This document shows, piece after piece, positions 9,541-18,646 of a stretch of 64,000 nt of DNA. Position 1 is the first letter of the stretch; each line of letters opens with the position of its first letter. The notes under the pieces are model-generated. The model did not search any database. It was not told where the DNA came from and saw nothing but the letters and a program-made list of their open reading frames with translations. A program made the position numbers and the translations under genes. This DNA comes from Saprospiraceae bacterium (GTDB lineage: Bacteria > Bacteroidota > Bacteroidia > Chitinophagales > Saprospiraceae): contig JAHDGF010000009.1 in the NCBI GenBank assembly GCA_020627785.1, forward strand, positions 50,329 through 114,328, written 5' to 3'.

Positions 9541-10752
9541 ATGGCTGAATGGAATGTTGGTACTGGAAAGAAAAAAGGACTTCGTAAAGAAACAGAGAAG
9601 GCAATTCTGATCGGAATTGTTACACGTGATCAGACCAGAGAACAAGTAGATGAATATTTGGATGAATTAGAATTCCTTGCAGACACTGCAGGAGCTAAAA
9701 CCATGAAGCGCTTTGTACAGAAGTTGCCGCATCCATTGAACAGTACCTTCGTAGGAAAAGGAAAGATTGAAGAAATAGAACAGTACATAGAAATCCATGA
9801 AGACATCGATATGCTGATCTTTGATGATGATCTGACAGGAAAGCAGACAAGTATTCTCGAGGAAATATTCAAGCGTAAGATCATAGATCGTAGTACCTTG
9901 ATTCTAGATATTTTTGCCAGTAGAGCCCAGACCGCTCAAGCCAAAACTCAAGTAGAATTAGCACAGATGCAATACCTCTTGCCGAGGCTCCGAGGTCTAT
10001 GGGATCACTTAGAAAGACAAAGAGGGGGTATCGGTATGAGGGGACCCGGTGAGCAAGAAATAGAAACAGATCGAAGGATTGTGAACGATAAGATTTCAGC
10101 TTTGAAAAAGAAGTTGAAGAAAATCGATTTACAGAATCAAACCCAGCGAAAAAATAGAGGAGAATTAATACGAGTAGCCTTGGTTGGGTATACGAATGTT
10201 GGCAAGTCCACCATTATGAATATTCTCAGTAAGTCTCAGGTCTTTGCAGAAAATAAATTATTTGCAACTTTAGATACAACCGTGCGTAAAGTCGTTTTTG
10301 GTCGCATGCCTTTTCTCCTATCTGATACCGTAGGGTTTATCAGAAAATTACCCCATCACCTCGTAGAATCTTTTAAATCAACTTTGGATGAAGTGAGAGA
10401 AAGTGACATTGTCGTGCACGTCGTTGATATGAGCCACCCGCAATATGAAGATCACATTCAGACGGTGAATGAAACCTTAAAATCACTAAATGTAGAATCG
10501 AAGCCCACATTGATGGTGTTCAATAAATTGGATGTATACAGAGAAAATTATTTTGATGATCTACTAGATGAAGTAACGCGTGAGGATTTACTCAAAGAGC
10601 TATTTGAGAAGAATCAAAAACAAATGGATAGCCCAATAATTTTCATTTCTGCCCAGCAAAAAGAAAACATGGATACCTTTAGAGAGGTCCTCGGAAATAT
10701 GGTAACGAAACAATATGAAATTCGTTATCCATATCAGAAAAAGACTTGGTAA
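9541..10752 (+). CDS. hflX: GTPase HflX
   Basis: A 403-residue ribosome-associated GTPase that splits or rescues stalled ribosomes under stress. The N-terminal HflX domain contains the glycine-rich block RGGIGMRGPGEQEIETDRR (residues 161-179). The G domain follows, with G1 GYTNVGKST (216-224), G3 DTVGFI and G4 NKLD. The motif order and length match HflX. The start is 6 bp after the DUF4292 stop, so the TPR, DUF4292 and hflX genes look co-transcribed. Confidence 0.96.
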   Translation: MAEWNVGTGKKKGLRKETEKAILIGIVTRDQTREQVDEYLDELEFLADTAGAKTMKRFVQKLPHPLNSTFVGKGKIEEIEQYIEIHEDIDMLIFDDDLTGKQTSILEEIFKRKIIDRSTLILDIFASRAQTAQAKTQVELAQMQYLLPRLRGLWDHLERQRGGIGMRGPGEQEIETDRRIVNDKISALKKKLKKIDLQNQTQRKNRGELIRVALVGYTNVGKSTIMNILSKSQVFAENKLFATLDTTVRKVVFGRMPFLLSDTVGFIRKLPHHLVESFKSTLDEVRESDIVVHVVDMSHPQYEDHIQTVNETLKSLNVESKPTLMVFNKLDVYRENYFDDLLDEVTREDLLKELFEKNQKQMDSPIIFISAQQKENMDTFREVLGNMVTKQYEIRYPYQKKTW

Positions 10753-10768
10753 ACGCTAAACATAGATT

Positions 10769-11866
10769 ATGAATTTGATTCTAAGAAAGTATGCTAATCT
10801 TCTCGTGGATTATTGCCTAGATATTCAAGCAGGAGAAAAACTTTATGTAAAAACTTCTACGGCAGGCGAACCATTATTAAAAGAAGTATACAGGGCTGCA
10901 TTAAAAAAAGGAGCAATTGTAGAATACGATTTAGTATTCAGTGAAGAAGCTAGAATCAGATTACATCATAGCGAAGAAGAACAGTTAAAGCATGTACCGA
11001 TTTTGAGTGCACATGCTATGGAGCATTTTGATGCTTATTTGGTTATTAGAGCACCTCATAACCTCCTAGAGAATCACGCCAACGATTCAGCAAAAATCAA
11101 AATCAGAAATAAGTCCTTAAAGCCTTATTCAGAAATGTATACTCGACGGACTGCAGAAGGTAGTCTTAAACGATCCCTCTGTCAATATCCGACTCAGGCA
11201 AGTGCTCAAATGGCTGGAATGTCATTAGAAGAATACACGTATTTTGTATTTAATGCCTGCAGATTATTTGATGAAAACCCGCAAGCCTCTTGGTTAAAGG
11301 TGAGAGAAGAACAACAACGTTTTGTGGATCACTTAGATGCAGTCGATGAAGTGCGTTATGTAGGTCATAAAACAGATATCAGATTCAGCGTAAAAGGCAG
11401 AAAATGGATGAACTCCGATGGCCGTACCAACATGCCAAGTGGGGAAGTATTCTCAGGGCCTGTTGAAGATAGCGTTAACGGGGAAGTGTATTTTAGTTAT
11501 CCTTCAGTATTTATGAGTAAAGCAGTAGAGGGCATCCATTTGAAGGTGGAAAATGGACAGGTCATGGAATGGACCGCTGAGATTGGGCAAGATGTACTAG
11601 ATGAGGTTTTTAAGGTGCCTGGTGCAAGATACTTTGGGGAGGTCGCCATTGGTACAAATTATAATATTCAGAAACCCACTAAGAATATTCTATTCGATGA
11701 AAAAATAGGGGGGACCATTCATATGGCAGTCGGTCAATCTTATCTGCAGACAGGAGGATTAAATAAGTCAGACATTCATTGGGATATGATTACTGACATG
11801 ACCAACGGAGGTCAAATCTATACCGATGGCCAATTGATTTATAAGGATGGGAAATTCTTAATATGA
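10769..11866 (+). CDS. Aminopeptidase, M29 family
   Basis: A 365-residue M29 metallo-aminopeptidase (AmpS/PepS/AmpT type) that removes N-terminal residues from peptides in the cytoplasm using two metal ions. The family's metal-binding residues are recognisable: Glu in MPSGEVF, Glu in FGEVAIG, His in GTIHMAVG, and His/Asp in IHWDM near the C-terminus. It is 16 bp downstream of hflX. Its 3' end overlaps the convergent DUF2007-like gene by 9 bp. Confidence 0.92.
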   Translation: MNLILRKYANLLVDYCLDIQAGEKLYVKTSTAGEPLLKEVYRAALKKGAIVEYDLVFSEEARIRLHHSEEEQLKHVPILSAHAMEHFDAYLVIRAPHNLLENHANDSAKIKIRNKSLKPYSEMYTRRTAEGSLKRSLCQYPTQASAQMAGMSLEEYTYFVFNACRLFDENPQASWLKVREEQQRFVDHLDAVDEVRYVGHKTDIRFSVKGRKWMNSDGRTNMPSGEVFSGPVEDSVNGEVYFSYPSVFMSKAVEGIHLKVENGQVMEWTAEIGQDVLDEVFKVPGARYFGEVAIGTNYNIQKPTKNILFDEKIGGTIHMAVGQSYLQTGGLNKSDIHWDMITDMTNGGQIYTDGQLIYKDGKFLI

Positions 11867-12253
11867 CGGAATATGAATGTTGTTATTGGGATGCCTGGTG
11901 TCAATGATTCCAAGTTTTTCATTTGCGAAAGCGACCAAAATACCCACTAAAATAACGATGCCCAAAAAGAGTAAAATAGATTTCGGCTTTAACCCCTTGT
12001 TGTCTTCTTCTAAAACATCTTCTCCAACAAATTCTCGCAGTAACTTCCTTGAGAGCGTCAACTTTTCTGGTGGAATATATAGATCGTAGGTTATTGAATT
12101 GAGCTGGTAAAGATCTGCAGTATTGGTGTTAATAATCTGTGAAGGGATCTCATTTTCCTTCAGCTTGACAGCGAATAGATTAGCTTCGACCGAGTTATTG
12201 AAACGATATAATAGTGTCTGGGCGATATTCTGCTGATTTAAATGATTAAAATT
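11858..12253 (-). CDS. DUF2007-like putative signal-transducing protein, start codon not canonical
   Basis: The open frame runs from 12253 to 11858 (131 codons). The part upstream of the first TTG (12061) encodes a recognisable DUF2007 core: LYRFNNSVEANLFAVKLKE, then IPSQIINTNT, then YDLYIPPE. A transmembrane helix (LLFLGIVILVGILVAFA) follows near the C-terminus. There is no ATG, GTG or TTG in frame between the stop at 12254-12256 and 12061. Either initiation uses a rare codon close to the 5' end or the start has been lost and the gene is decaying. A start at TTG 12061 would leave only 67 residues without the core domain. DUF2007 function is unknown. Confidence 0.55.
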   Translation of the reverse strand, partial: NFNHLNQQNIAQTLLYRFNNSVEANLFAVKLKENEIPSQIINTNTADLYQLNSITYDLYIPPEKLTLSRKLLREFVGEDVLEEDNKGLKPKSILLFLGIVILVGILVAFANEKLGIIDTRHPNNNIHIPSY

Positions 12254-12330
12254 TTAATCAAACTTACACTATTGATTAAACTTCTAGTACCTCTCATACG
12301 TCTAATTAAGGTTACGATTAAAAGTAAGGA

Positions 12331-14796
12331 ATGAAAAACTCTATCATATTTTCTGTTTTGATGCTCTTTAGCTCAATTTTAATGGCTCAAAGGCCAGGAG
12401 GGCAAAGACCTGGGGGGCAAGGGCAAATGCCGCAGAAGACAATCAAAGGAAAACTAATTGACGGAGAAACCAACGCGCCATTAGAATTCGCAACCATTAC
12501 CATTAACTCCATAAGCGATGGTTCTGTAATCACCGGAGGTCTCAGCGACGAAAATGGCAGTTTCGAATTAAAGTCAAGACCAGGTAAGCTCAAGGCGACC
12601 ATTGAATTTCTTTCCTATGAAACCATTGTCATAGAACCAATCCCTTTTGAAAGAGGCCAACCAGTAGTTGACCTAGGTGAGATTACTCTAAATCTTTCTG
12701 GACAGGTTATCGAAGGTGTTGAAATCAGAGCCGAAAAAAGTGAAACAATTTTCAAGCTTGATAAAAAGATATTTACCGTTGGAAAGGATTTGGCGAATAG
12801 AGGAGGTACAGCAGAAGATGTGCTTGACAATGTACCTAGTATCACTGTAGATATTGATGGAAATGTGGAATTGAGAGGAAGTGGAAACGTGAAAATTTTG
12901 GTCAATGGACAGCCTTCTTCAATCATCAGAGATGGAAGTCTTAATGGACTTAAAACTCTTCAATCATCGAGCATAGATCGGATCGAGGTAATCACAAACC
13001 CATCTGCGAAATATGAGGCAGAAGGGCAGGCTGGAATTATTAATATAGTTCTCAAAAAGGAAGAACAAAAAGGATTTAATGGGGCATTCAATGTAGGTTT
13101 TGGAATACCTTGGCAATACAATGCCGGTGCCCAAGTAAACTATAGAAAAGGCTCAACTAATTTCTTTGTTAATGTTTCAAGTGGACTGCGGGTAAGCCCA
13201 GGTCTTTCTACAGAAACAAGTCGCCAGTTAATTGATGATTATTTTAGAATTAGTGACTACACGCAAGATAGAGATAGGAGGAGTAATGATAATAGAATAA
13301 GGGCTGGATTGGATTTCTTTTTAGCTGAAAACCAAACCCTGACTTTTTCAGGATCTCTAGGTCTGTCAGATAATACCAATACCAATACCGTTAATTATTT
13401 GGATTCACTTGATATCAATGGAGATGTAGAATTTCAAAGACTTTTGACTCGTATTGATCGTGAAACGGAAGATGGTAGCAATGAAGAATATAACTTAAAG
13501 TATGTCAATGATTTTGGAGATAAGAAACAAGAGTTGACTGCTTTTATACAATATGATCAAAGAGGTGATGATGAGGCTTCGAATATAAGTCAGACCATTA
13601 ATGGCGATCGAGTAGATCCTTTTCAACGAACTGACATCGACGAGTCTCAGAATAATAAACTAGGCCAAATAGATTTTTCAAAGGAATATGACAACGAGTT
13701 TAAGTTTGAAACTGGGTTAAGAGGAAACCTTCGAACCATTACTAATAACTATGGTGTAAGCCAGAATGATGGAGATAAGTTGGTCGCCATTGATTCCTTA
13801 ACGGATGATTTTACTTACAAAGAAAACATCTATGCTGCCTATGGAACGATTTCAAAATCATGGAATAACAAAATCAGCGCGCAGATTGGATTAAGAGTAG
13901 AGCAATCAGATATCTCCACTGAATTTGTAAGCGATTCATCTCAGGATACCTCCTATAATTTTTTACGGGCATTCCCTTCTGCTTTCTTTACCTATAATAT
14001 CAATACAAAGAATGCGATTCAGATAAGTTATAGTAATAGAATTCAGAGACCTCGTTTTTGGTATTTGAATCCATTCCTTACCCTCTCAGATGATCGAAAT
14101 AGATTTGCTGGTAATCCGAAGCTTTTACCAGAATATACAGATTCATATGAGCTTGGTTATATCCGTTATTTAGAGAATGGTAGCCTTGCGGCAAATGTAT
14201 TTTACAAGTACACAACTGATGTAATCCAAAGAATACGGGAGTTGAATCCAGATGGAACAACGACAACCTTTCCAGTAAATTTATCAGAAGAGTTTAGCTA
14301 TGGAATAGATATCTCAGGAAACTATGACGTGGCTAAATGGTTACGATTGGATGGTAACTTTTCAGCCTTCAATTATAACCTAAGCTCAGACGACATCGAA
14401 AATGCAGCAGATGCAGCAGATGTGAGTTGGTTTGGAAGGCTAGGGGTAAGAGTTAAGTTCTGGAAGAATGCTAATCTACAGCTCAGATATAATCACAGGG
14501 CTCCAAGACAGAGCATACAAGGCTTTAATCGGGGTATACGAACAGTAAGCTTTGGTGTTAGTAAAGACTTCTTGGACAATAACCTAACCATTACCATTAG
14601 CTCCAGAGATCTATTTAATTCTCGTAAAAGGAGCTATATCATTGATTTAGAACCAGAATACTACGCAGAAGGTGAATCTCAATGGCGTGGCAGAACCATA
14701 GAGTTTAATGCTAGTTATCGAGTAAATCAGAAAAAGAGAAGGTCTGGAGGCCGCTCTGGTGGCGGATTTGAGGACGATGGTGGCGGTGGATTTTAA
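12331..14796 (+). CDS. TonB-dependent outer-membrane beta-barrel protein
   Basis: An 821-residue outer-membrane receptor. A signal peptide (to about residue 19) is followed by a short glycine/arginine/proline-rich linker, then a carboxypeptidase-regulatory-like domain (about 36-115, starting TIKGKLIDGETNAPLEF). Next come a plug-like domain with VLDNVPSITVDIDGNVELRG and NVKILVNGQP, and a long beta-barrel of the outer_membrane_beta-barrel_3 type. The tail is a glycine-rich stretch ending GGGGF rather than the usual aromatic-terminated strand. Receptors of this type import an unidentified ligand with TonB energy. No SusD partner is adjacent, so it is not a glycan-utilisation pair. Confidence 0.88.
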   Translation: MKNSIIFSVLMLFSSILMAQRPGGQRPGGQGQMPQKTIKGKLIDGETNAPLEFATITINSISDGSVITGGLSDENGSFELKSRPGKLKATIEFLSYETIVIEPIPFERGQPVVDLGEITLNLSGQVIEGVEIRAEKSETIFKLDKKIFTVGKDLANRGGTAEDVLDNVPSITVDIDGNVELRGSGNVKILVNGQPSSIIRDGSLNGLKTLQSSSIDRIEVITNPSAKYEAEGQAGIINIVLKKEEQKGFNGAFNVGFGIPWQYNAGAQVNYRKGSTNFFVNVSSGLRVSPGLSTETSRQLIDDYFRISDYTQDRDRRSNDNRIRAGLDFFLAENQTLTFSGSLGLSDNTNTNTVNYLDSLDINGDVEFQRLLTRIDRETEDGSNEEYNLKYVNDFGDKKQELTAFIQYDQRGDDEASNISQTINGDRVDPFQRTDIDESQNNKLGQIDFSKEYDNEFKFETGLRGNLRTITNNYGVSQNDGDKLVAIDSLTDDFTYKENIYAAYGTISKSWNNKISAQIGLRVEQSDISTEFVSDSSQDTSYNFLRAFPSAFFTYNINTKNAIQISYSNRIQRPRFWYLNPFLTLSDDRNRFAGNPKLLPEYTDSYELGYIRYLENGSLAANVFYKYTTDVIQRIRELNPDGTTTTFPVNLSEEFSYGIDISGNYDVAKWLRLDGNFSAFNYNLSSDDIENAADAADVSWFGRLGVRVKFWKNANLQLRYNHRAPRQSIQGFNRGIRTVSFGVSKDFLDNNLTITISSRDLFNSRKRSYIIDLEPEYYAEGESQWRGRTIEFNASYRVNQKKRRSGGRSGGGFEDDGGGGF

Positions 14797-15013
14797 AGAA
14801 TTTCACTAAAATCAATGGATTTAAAATAAAATCGCAAGAATATTAGCACCATAACTTATTGAAAATCAATCGATTAAATTTTTTTCTAAACTTTTTTATA
14901 AAAAAGTGACTTATAATGTGTGACCGCATCAAATAGCAGCGTCTCAAGAACATACTGCTATTAGCTAAGCAGACAACCTTATATACCCTGTTAATATATA
15001 AATGAGAAAAAAT

Positions 15014-15040
15014 AAGCACGTTACCCGCGTGCTTTTTTTT
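15014..15040 (+). terminator. Rho-independent terminator
   Basis: Stem AAGCACG (15014-15020) pairs with CGTGCTT (15028-15034), followed by an eight-T run (15033-15040). It lies about 220 bp after the TonB-dependent receptor gene with no gene between, so the receptor mRNA may carry a long 3' untranslated region or a small RNA may end here. Nothing else was recognised in 14797-15073. Confidence 0.7.
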
Positions 15041-15073
15041 ATGCCCCTATTTTAGGTGCTCTTAATCCCAAAA

Positions 15074-15766
15074 TTAAAAGTAGAATTTCCTGACCTGTCT
15101 CTTTCCTTTGTTATTCCACGAAACGAAGTAAATCCCAGAAGGCGCTGACCGCAGATCATATTGGCTGTCCTTTGCTGGATCCGTATGTTGAAAAAGTAAG
15201 CGACCTGCAGCATTGTATATTGATAGATTATCAATTGGTTCGATGATATGAATCCAACCATCGCTGTATTTTAAAGGGACTGCTGATACATTATCTAAAT
15301 CCTCTGAGCTATTCGTTCCTTCCTCAAAACGTATTCGAAATAATTGGGTCTTAATTTTTTCTGGTTCTGCTAGGGTAGAAATTTTGAAGGCATATTGAGC
15401 ATTTCCTACACTACCATTATGCTGAACTCCTATGATCAATTTTTGTAAAAAAGCTTCATTAGCCTTTAGCAAGAATTGAGCTGAATCTCCATGCATCACA
15501 TTTTCACTGTTCTGTGTCTGATCGTCAAAGTTGCATACCCAACTTGCAGGCACCCCAAAAGGTGTTTCCAATTTCCATTGAAGGTCTTCAGTGATCGAGT
15601 CTCGGAGATTTATAATTTCTCCATACCAATGTACATTTTCAAAATCCAGAGTTTTAGATAATACGATGATAGAATCCTTAAGCTCAAACACTTCTTGGGA
15701 AAAACTTGAAAAATGAAGACCAAGGACCATCATTAAGATCAACTTCAAACGTATGCTAAGGCTCAT
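15074..15766 (-). CDS. T9SS type A sorting-domain protein
   Basis: A 230-residue secreted protein. It has a signal peptide at the N-terminus (about residues 1-23) and a C-terminal T9SS type A sorting domain covering about the last 70 residues: IDNLSIYNAAGRLLF, then APSGIYFVSW, then a basic end RQVRKFYF. The middle part (about residues 30-150) is a predicted beta-sandwich without a recognised family. The sorting domain directs export across the outer membrane by the type IX system and removal or anchoring at the surface. Function unknown. Confidence 0.85.
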   Translation of the reverse strand: MSLSIRLKLILMMVLGLHFSSFSQEVFELKDSIIVLSKTLDFENVHWYGEIINLRDSITEDLQWKLETPFGVPASWVCNFDDQTQNSENVMHGDSAQFLLKANEAFLQKLIIGVQHNGSVGNAQYAFKISTLAEPEKIKTQLFRIRFEEGTNSSEDLDNVSAVPLKYSDGWIHIIEPIDNLSIYNAAGRLLFQHTDPAKDSQYDLRSAPSGIYFVSWNNKGKRQVRKFYF

Positions 15767-15801
15767 TGCATTTATGATTTATACTCTAAAATGATACTAA
15801 T

Positions 15802-16953
15802 TTAAAGCTTAACCCACTTTTGGTCTGATTTTCCGCTATCGATGACCTTATAAATAAACTCCATTCCTCTGACGCCATCTTCGACCTTTGGAAAATCTTC
15901 ATAAAGTGGGTTTACTGTTCGATTTTCGATTCTTGCACTGACACATTCAGCCACATTGCGATATATATTTGCGAAAGCTTCAATGTATCCTTCTGGATGA
16001 CCAGCTGGAATTCTTGTATGCGCTTGTGTCGATTCTGAAAGATTTCCTACACCTGTTCTAAGAATTTGTTTTGGTTGGTCTGGCCATTTTAGGATAAGAT
16101 CATTGGGTCTCATTTGATTCCATTCTAGGCCGCCTCTTTCTCCGTATACTTTGATGCATAAATTATTTTCTTCGCCAGCTGAAATTTGGCTTGCAAATAG
16201 AATCCCCCGCGCCCCATTTTCTAAATGAATAAGTACATTGCCATCATCATCAAGCAGTCGTCCCTTTACCACGATCCCTATGTCCGCGCATAGAGATTTT
16301 ATTCTAGATCCAGTGATGTATTCTGCTAAGTTTTCAGCATGTGTTCCGATATCTCCCATGGCTCCTGCAATCCCACTTTTAGATGGGTCCGTACGCCATG
16401 CAGCCTGCTTTTGATCAGTCCCTTCTAAGAAACTTGACAACCAACCTTGGGCATATTCTACGACCACTTTTTTTATTTCTCCAAGCTGACCACTGGCAAT
16501 CTGATGCTTCGCCTCTTTGACCATCGGATAACCAGTATAGTTATGGGTAAGCGCGAAGATTAATCCTGTTTCTTTTACTTTTTCTTGCAGGCTATAAGAC
16601 TCCTCTAAATTGAAGGCTAAAGGCTTATCGCAAATTACATGGAAACCATAATCCAAAGCCATCATGGATGGTGCATAATGTACATGATTAGGTGTAACAA
16701 TACTCACCAAATCCATACGGACATCTTCCGGTAAGTTTTTTTCTGTCTCAATCATGGTTTGAAAATCTGGGTAGACTCGTTCTGGTGCAATAAATAGTTC
16801 ACGACCAGAAGCTTTGGATCTTTCTGGATTACTGCTAAAGGCACCACATACAAGTTCGATTTTACCATCCAAGGCTGCAGCCATGCGGTGCACACCACCG
16901 ATAAAAGCACCCTGACCTCCGCCAATCATGCCCATTCTAATTTTTCGATTCAT
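15802..16953 (-). CDS. Gfo/Idh/MocA family oxidoreductase
   Basis: A 383-residue NAD(P)-dependent sugar or inositol dehydrogenase-like protein. The Rossmann motif GMIGGGQGAFIGG opens the protein and the family's (E/D)KP motif is present as CDKPLAFN. The C-terminal half is the standard alpha/beta substrate domain, with GDIGTHAENLAEYI. The family oxidises or epimerises sugars; the substrate is not predictable here. It overlaps the upstream DUF6427 gene by 4 bp, so the two are translationally coupled. Confidence 0.9.
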   Translation of the reverse strand: MNRKIRMGMIGGGQGAFIGGVHRMAAALDGKIELVCGAFSSNPERSKASGRELFIAPERVYPDFQTMIETEKNLPEDVRMDLVSIVTPNHVHYAPSMMALDYGFHVICDKPLAFNLEESYSLQEKVKETGLIFALTHNYTGYPMVKEAKHQIASGQLGEIKKVVVEYAQGWLSSFLEGTDQKQAAWRTDPSKSGIAGAMGDIGTHAENLAEYITGSRIKSLCADIGIVVKGRLLDDDGNVLIHLENGARGILFASQISAGEENNLCIKVYGERGGLEWNQMRPNDLILKWPDQPKQILRTGVGNLSESTQAHTRIPAGHPEGYIEAFANIYRNVAECVSARIENRTVNPLYEDFPKVEDGVRGMEFIYKVIDSGKSDQKWVKL

Positions 16954-17918
16954 AGTATAACTTGGAATTGTAGAAGAAAGATAAACACAATGATTGCAAT
17001 GTGTAATAGTTCTGCTAAAATTAGTCTCTTCGTCACAAAAAGAAAGACACTATATAAAATACTTAATGGTATAATAAGTAAGGTTACATGTGCCGTCACA
17101 ATAGCAGAATCAAAAAACATCATCGGCAGAGTGTATAGCATTAAGATATAGAGTAGGTTAATGACCCTCTGCGACTTTGCACTTTTTTTCTTTCTAATGG
17201 TATTTTGATTGATGATAATATATATCAGAGCAAAGGCAGCTATCAAAAACCCAACCCAGAATCGAGTAGTCTGGGTAAAATTTATTTGAGGTAACTCAAA
17301 ATTGAAATTGAGGTATGAAAAGAATTGATCGCTGTTGATCCAGAAATAAGTTGTAACTAAAAATATAGGTATGAGGACACCTATTAGGTTTTGTAAGAAT
17401 TCTTTCGGGTTAAGGTCTCTGAAAATTAGAAGGCCTTGCAGAATAAACAAAATGAGAAAGAAATAGTGAGGTGTGATTATCATAGAAACCCCCGTGAAAA
17501 ACCCGGTTAAAAACAGTGCATTGATGGGTTTATATTTCTTATAAATAGAGGTTAGGAATATTAGCATTAAAATCACAAAAGTATTAGCTATTATGATTGG
17601 ATGCAGCGTCAGAAAATTAGGGAGCGTACACATACCTAATGAATAGACCATCCCTGCTACCAAACTATTCTTTGAATGCAGCTTATTGCTGTTTGTAAAA
17701 TAATTTATGAGGTTGGCTTGAATGAAAATCAAAAAAATTGATAGTATAGATAGCCCTAAAGGTGGTATGTTCTCATAAATTAAATCCAAAACGGGACTAA
17801 CACCGATGAGATCGTCGTAGGGTGGTGGGTTTATAAGTGACTTTATCCTTAAAATAGCAATGTAAGGAAGAAGCAGTAGGTTATAAACAAAGAGGTTTTG
17901 GAGGAATAACCGAATCAA
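16950..17918 (-). CDS. DUF6427-like polytopic membrane protein
   Basis: A 322-residue protein with about eight to ten hydrophobic helices and little soluble sequence. Its layout (an early 'FIQANLINYF' helix, 'LPNFLTLHPIIIANTFVILM', later helices of isoleucine and leucine) matches the DUF6427 family that I know from other Bacteroidota genomes. The function is unknown. It is the promoter-proximal gene of a pair with the Gfo/Idh/MocA oxidoreductase (4-bp overlap). Assignment to DUF6427 is by pattern, so moderate confidence; membrane location is certain. Confidence 0.68.
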   Translation of the reverse strand: MIRLFLQNLFVYNLLLLPYIAILRIKSLINPPPYDDLIGVSPVLDLIYENIPPLGLSILSIFLIFIQANLINYFTNSNKLHSKNSLVAGMVYSLGMCTLPNFLTLHPIIIANTFVILMLIFLTSIYKKYKPINALFLTGFFTGVSMIITPHYFFLILFILQGLLIFRDLNPKEFLQNLIGVLIPIFLVTTYFWINSDQFFSYLNFNFELPQINFTQTTRFWVGFLIAAFALIYIIINQNTIRKKKSAKSQRVINLLYILMLYTLPMMFFDSAIVTAHVTLLIIPLSILYSVFLFVTKRLILAELLHIAIIVFIFLLQFQVIL

Positions 17919-18003
17919 TTTAGTCTAATTATTAGATAAAAATACTAAAATTCATTGGGAGCATAGCTAGGGATTAACCCTAGGGATAATCATAGGCAAA
18001 AAA

Positions 18004-18034
18004 AAGCCCACTTGATAATCAAGCGGGCTTTTTA
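18004..18034 (-). terminator. Hairpin terminator after the Cys-rich protein gene
   Basis: AAGCCCaCTTG (from 18005) and CAAGcGGGCTT form a long stem around ATAAT, with A-rich and T-rich flanks on both sides, so it could act in both directions. It lies 17-47 bp beyond the stop of the minus-strand gene at 18051 and separates it from the DUF6427 operon. Confidence 0.75.
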
Positions 18035-18050
18035 TTAAGTCTGTAATTTC

Positions 18051-18512
18051 TTATTCAGTTTTTGCTTTTTTCTTAGCGCAACATGCTTTAGCACCGTCTT
18101 TAGAACAAGCTTTTTTGCTAGCCTTAGCTGGGGCTTCACCATCCATTACTGGTACTTCTTCAACATCTGACTCTAAAGATGCAGAGGCAACTGAAGAGAA
18201 TTTTTTAGACTCAGTACAGTATGATACCTCGTCAAAAGAAACTCTACCAGATTTTTCACATGTATTTTTCTGGAAGAAAGAAACTTTTCCAGAATCAGCA
18301 CATACTCTTTTTTCGATAGACTCATCCGCTTGAGCAGCTACTTCAGCTTCTGCAAGAGCAGATGCTACTTGTGTAGGAGCTACATCCTCAACGGCTGCTG
18401 TTTTTTCAGCTTTTGTGCAAGTTTTAGCACAAGTTTTAGAACAAGACTTTGACTGCGCTTGAGTCATACCTGCTACTAATAAAAATGAACATAAAAATAA
18501 TAACTTCTTCAT
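18051..18512 (-). CDS. Small Cys/Lys/Ala-rich secreted protein of unknown function
   Basis: A 153-residue protein with a clear signal peptide (MKKLLFLCSFLLVAGMTQAQ). The mature part starts with closely spaced cysteines (CSKTCAKTC), has a middle segment with KRVCADSGKVSFF, NTCEKSGRVSF and SYCTESKKFS (three related C-x-x-S-x-[KR]-[VF]-S units), and ends in a lysine-rich tail with CSKDGAKACCAKK. I do not recognise the family. The repeated cysteine units could bind metal or form disulfides in the envelope; this is inference. It is transcribed alone and ends in a strong terminator. Confidence 0.78.
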   Translation of the reverse strand: MKKLLFLCSFLLVAGMTQAQSKSCSKTCAKTCTKAEKTAAVEDVAPTQVASALAEAEVAAQADESIEKRVCADSGKVSFFQKNTCEKSGRVSFDEVSYCTESKKFSSVASASLESDVEEVPVMDGEAPAKASKKACSKDGAKACCAKKKAKTE

Positions 18513-18604
18513 TTGAATATTTTTGATTCCTTAATATATGCGAAAATAAGTTAAAATGACCAATGTTATTGTCATCACACCAACATTAACGCCTTCTTAA
18601 GTCA

Positions 18605-18612
18605 TATATTTG
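18605..18612 (+). promoter_or_regulatory. Probable -7 promoter element
   Basis: The octamer TATATTTG matches the Bacteroidota sigma-ABfr -7 consensus TAnnTTTG and lies 35 bp upstream of the ATG of the lipoprotein gene at 18647. No TTTG -33 element is found at the expected 19-21 bp distance, so this is a partial match only. Confidence 0.4.
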
Positions 18613-18646
18613 AAAGATCTTTGATATTTAGTCTAAATCGCACATT

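Noticed and set aside
11877..12089. A 70-residue plus-strand frame after the aminopeptidase gene
   Set aside because: It lies antisense to the DUF2007-like core, which has recognisable family motifs on the minus strand.
15002..15055. A 17-codon ATG frame overlapping the terminator at 15014-15040
   Set aside because: The frame is formed mostly by the terminator stem and T-run, so it is unlikely to be a leader peptide.
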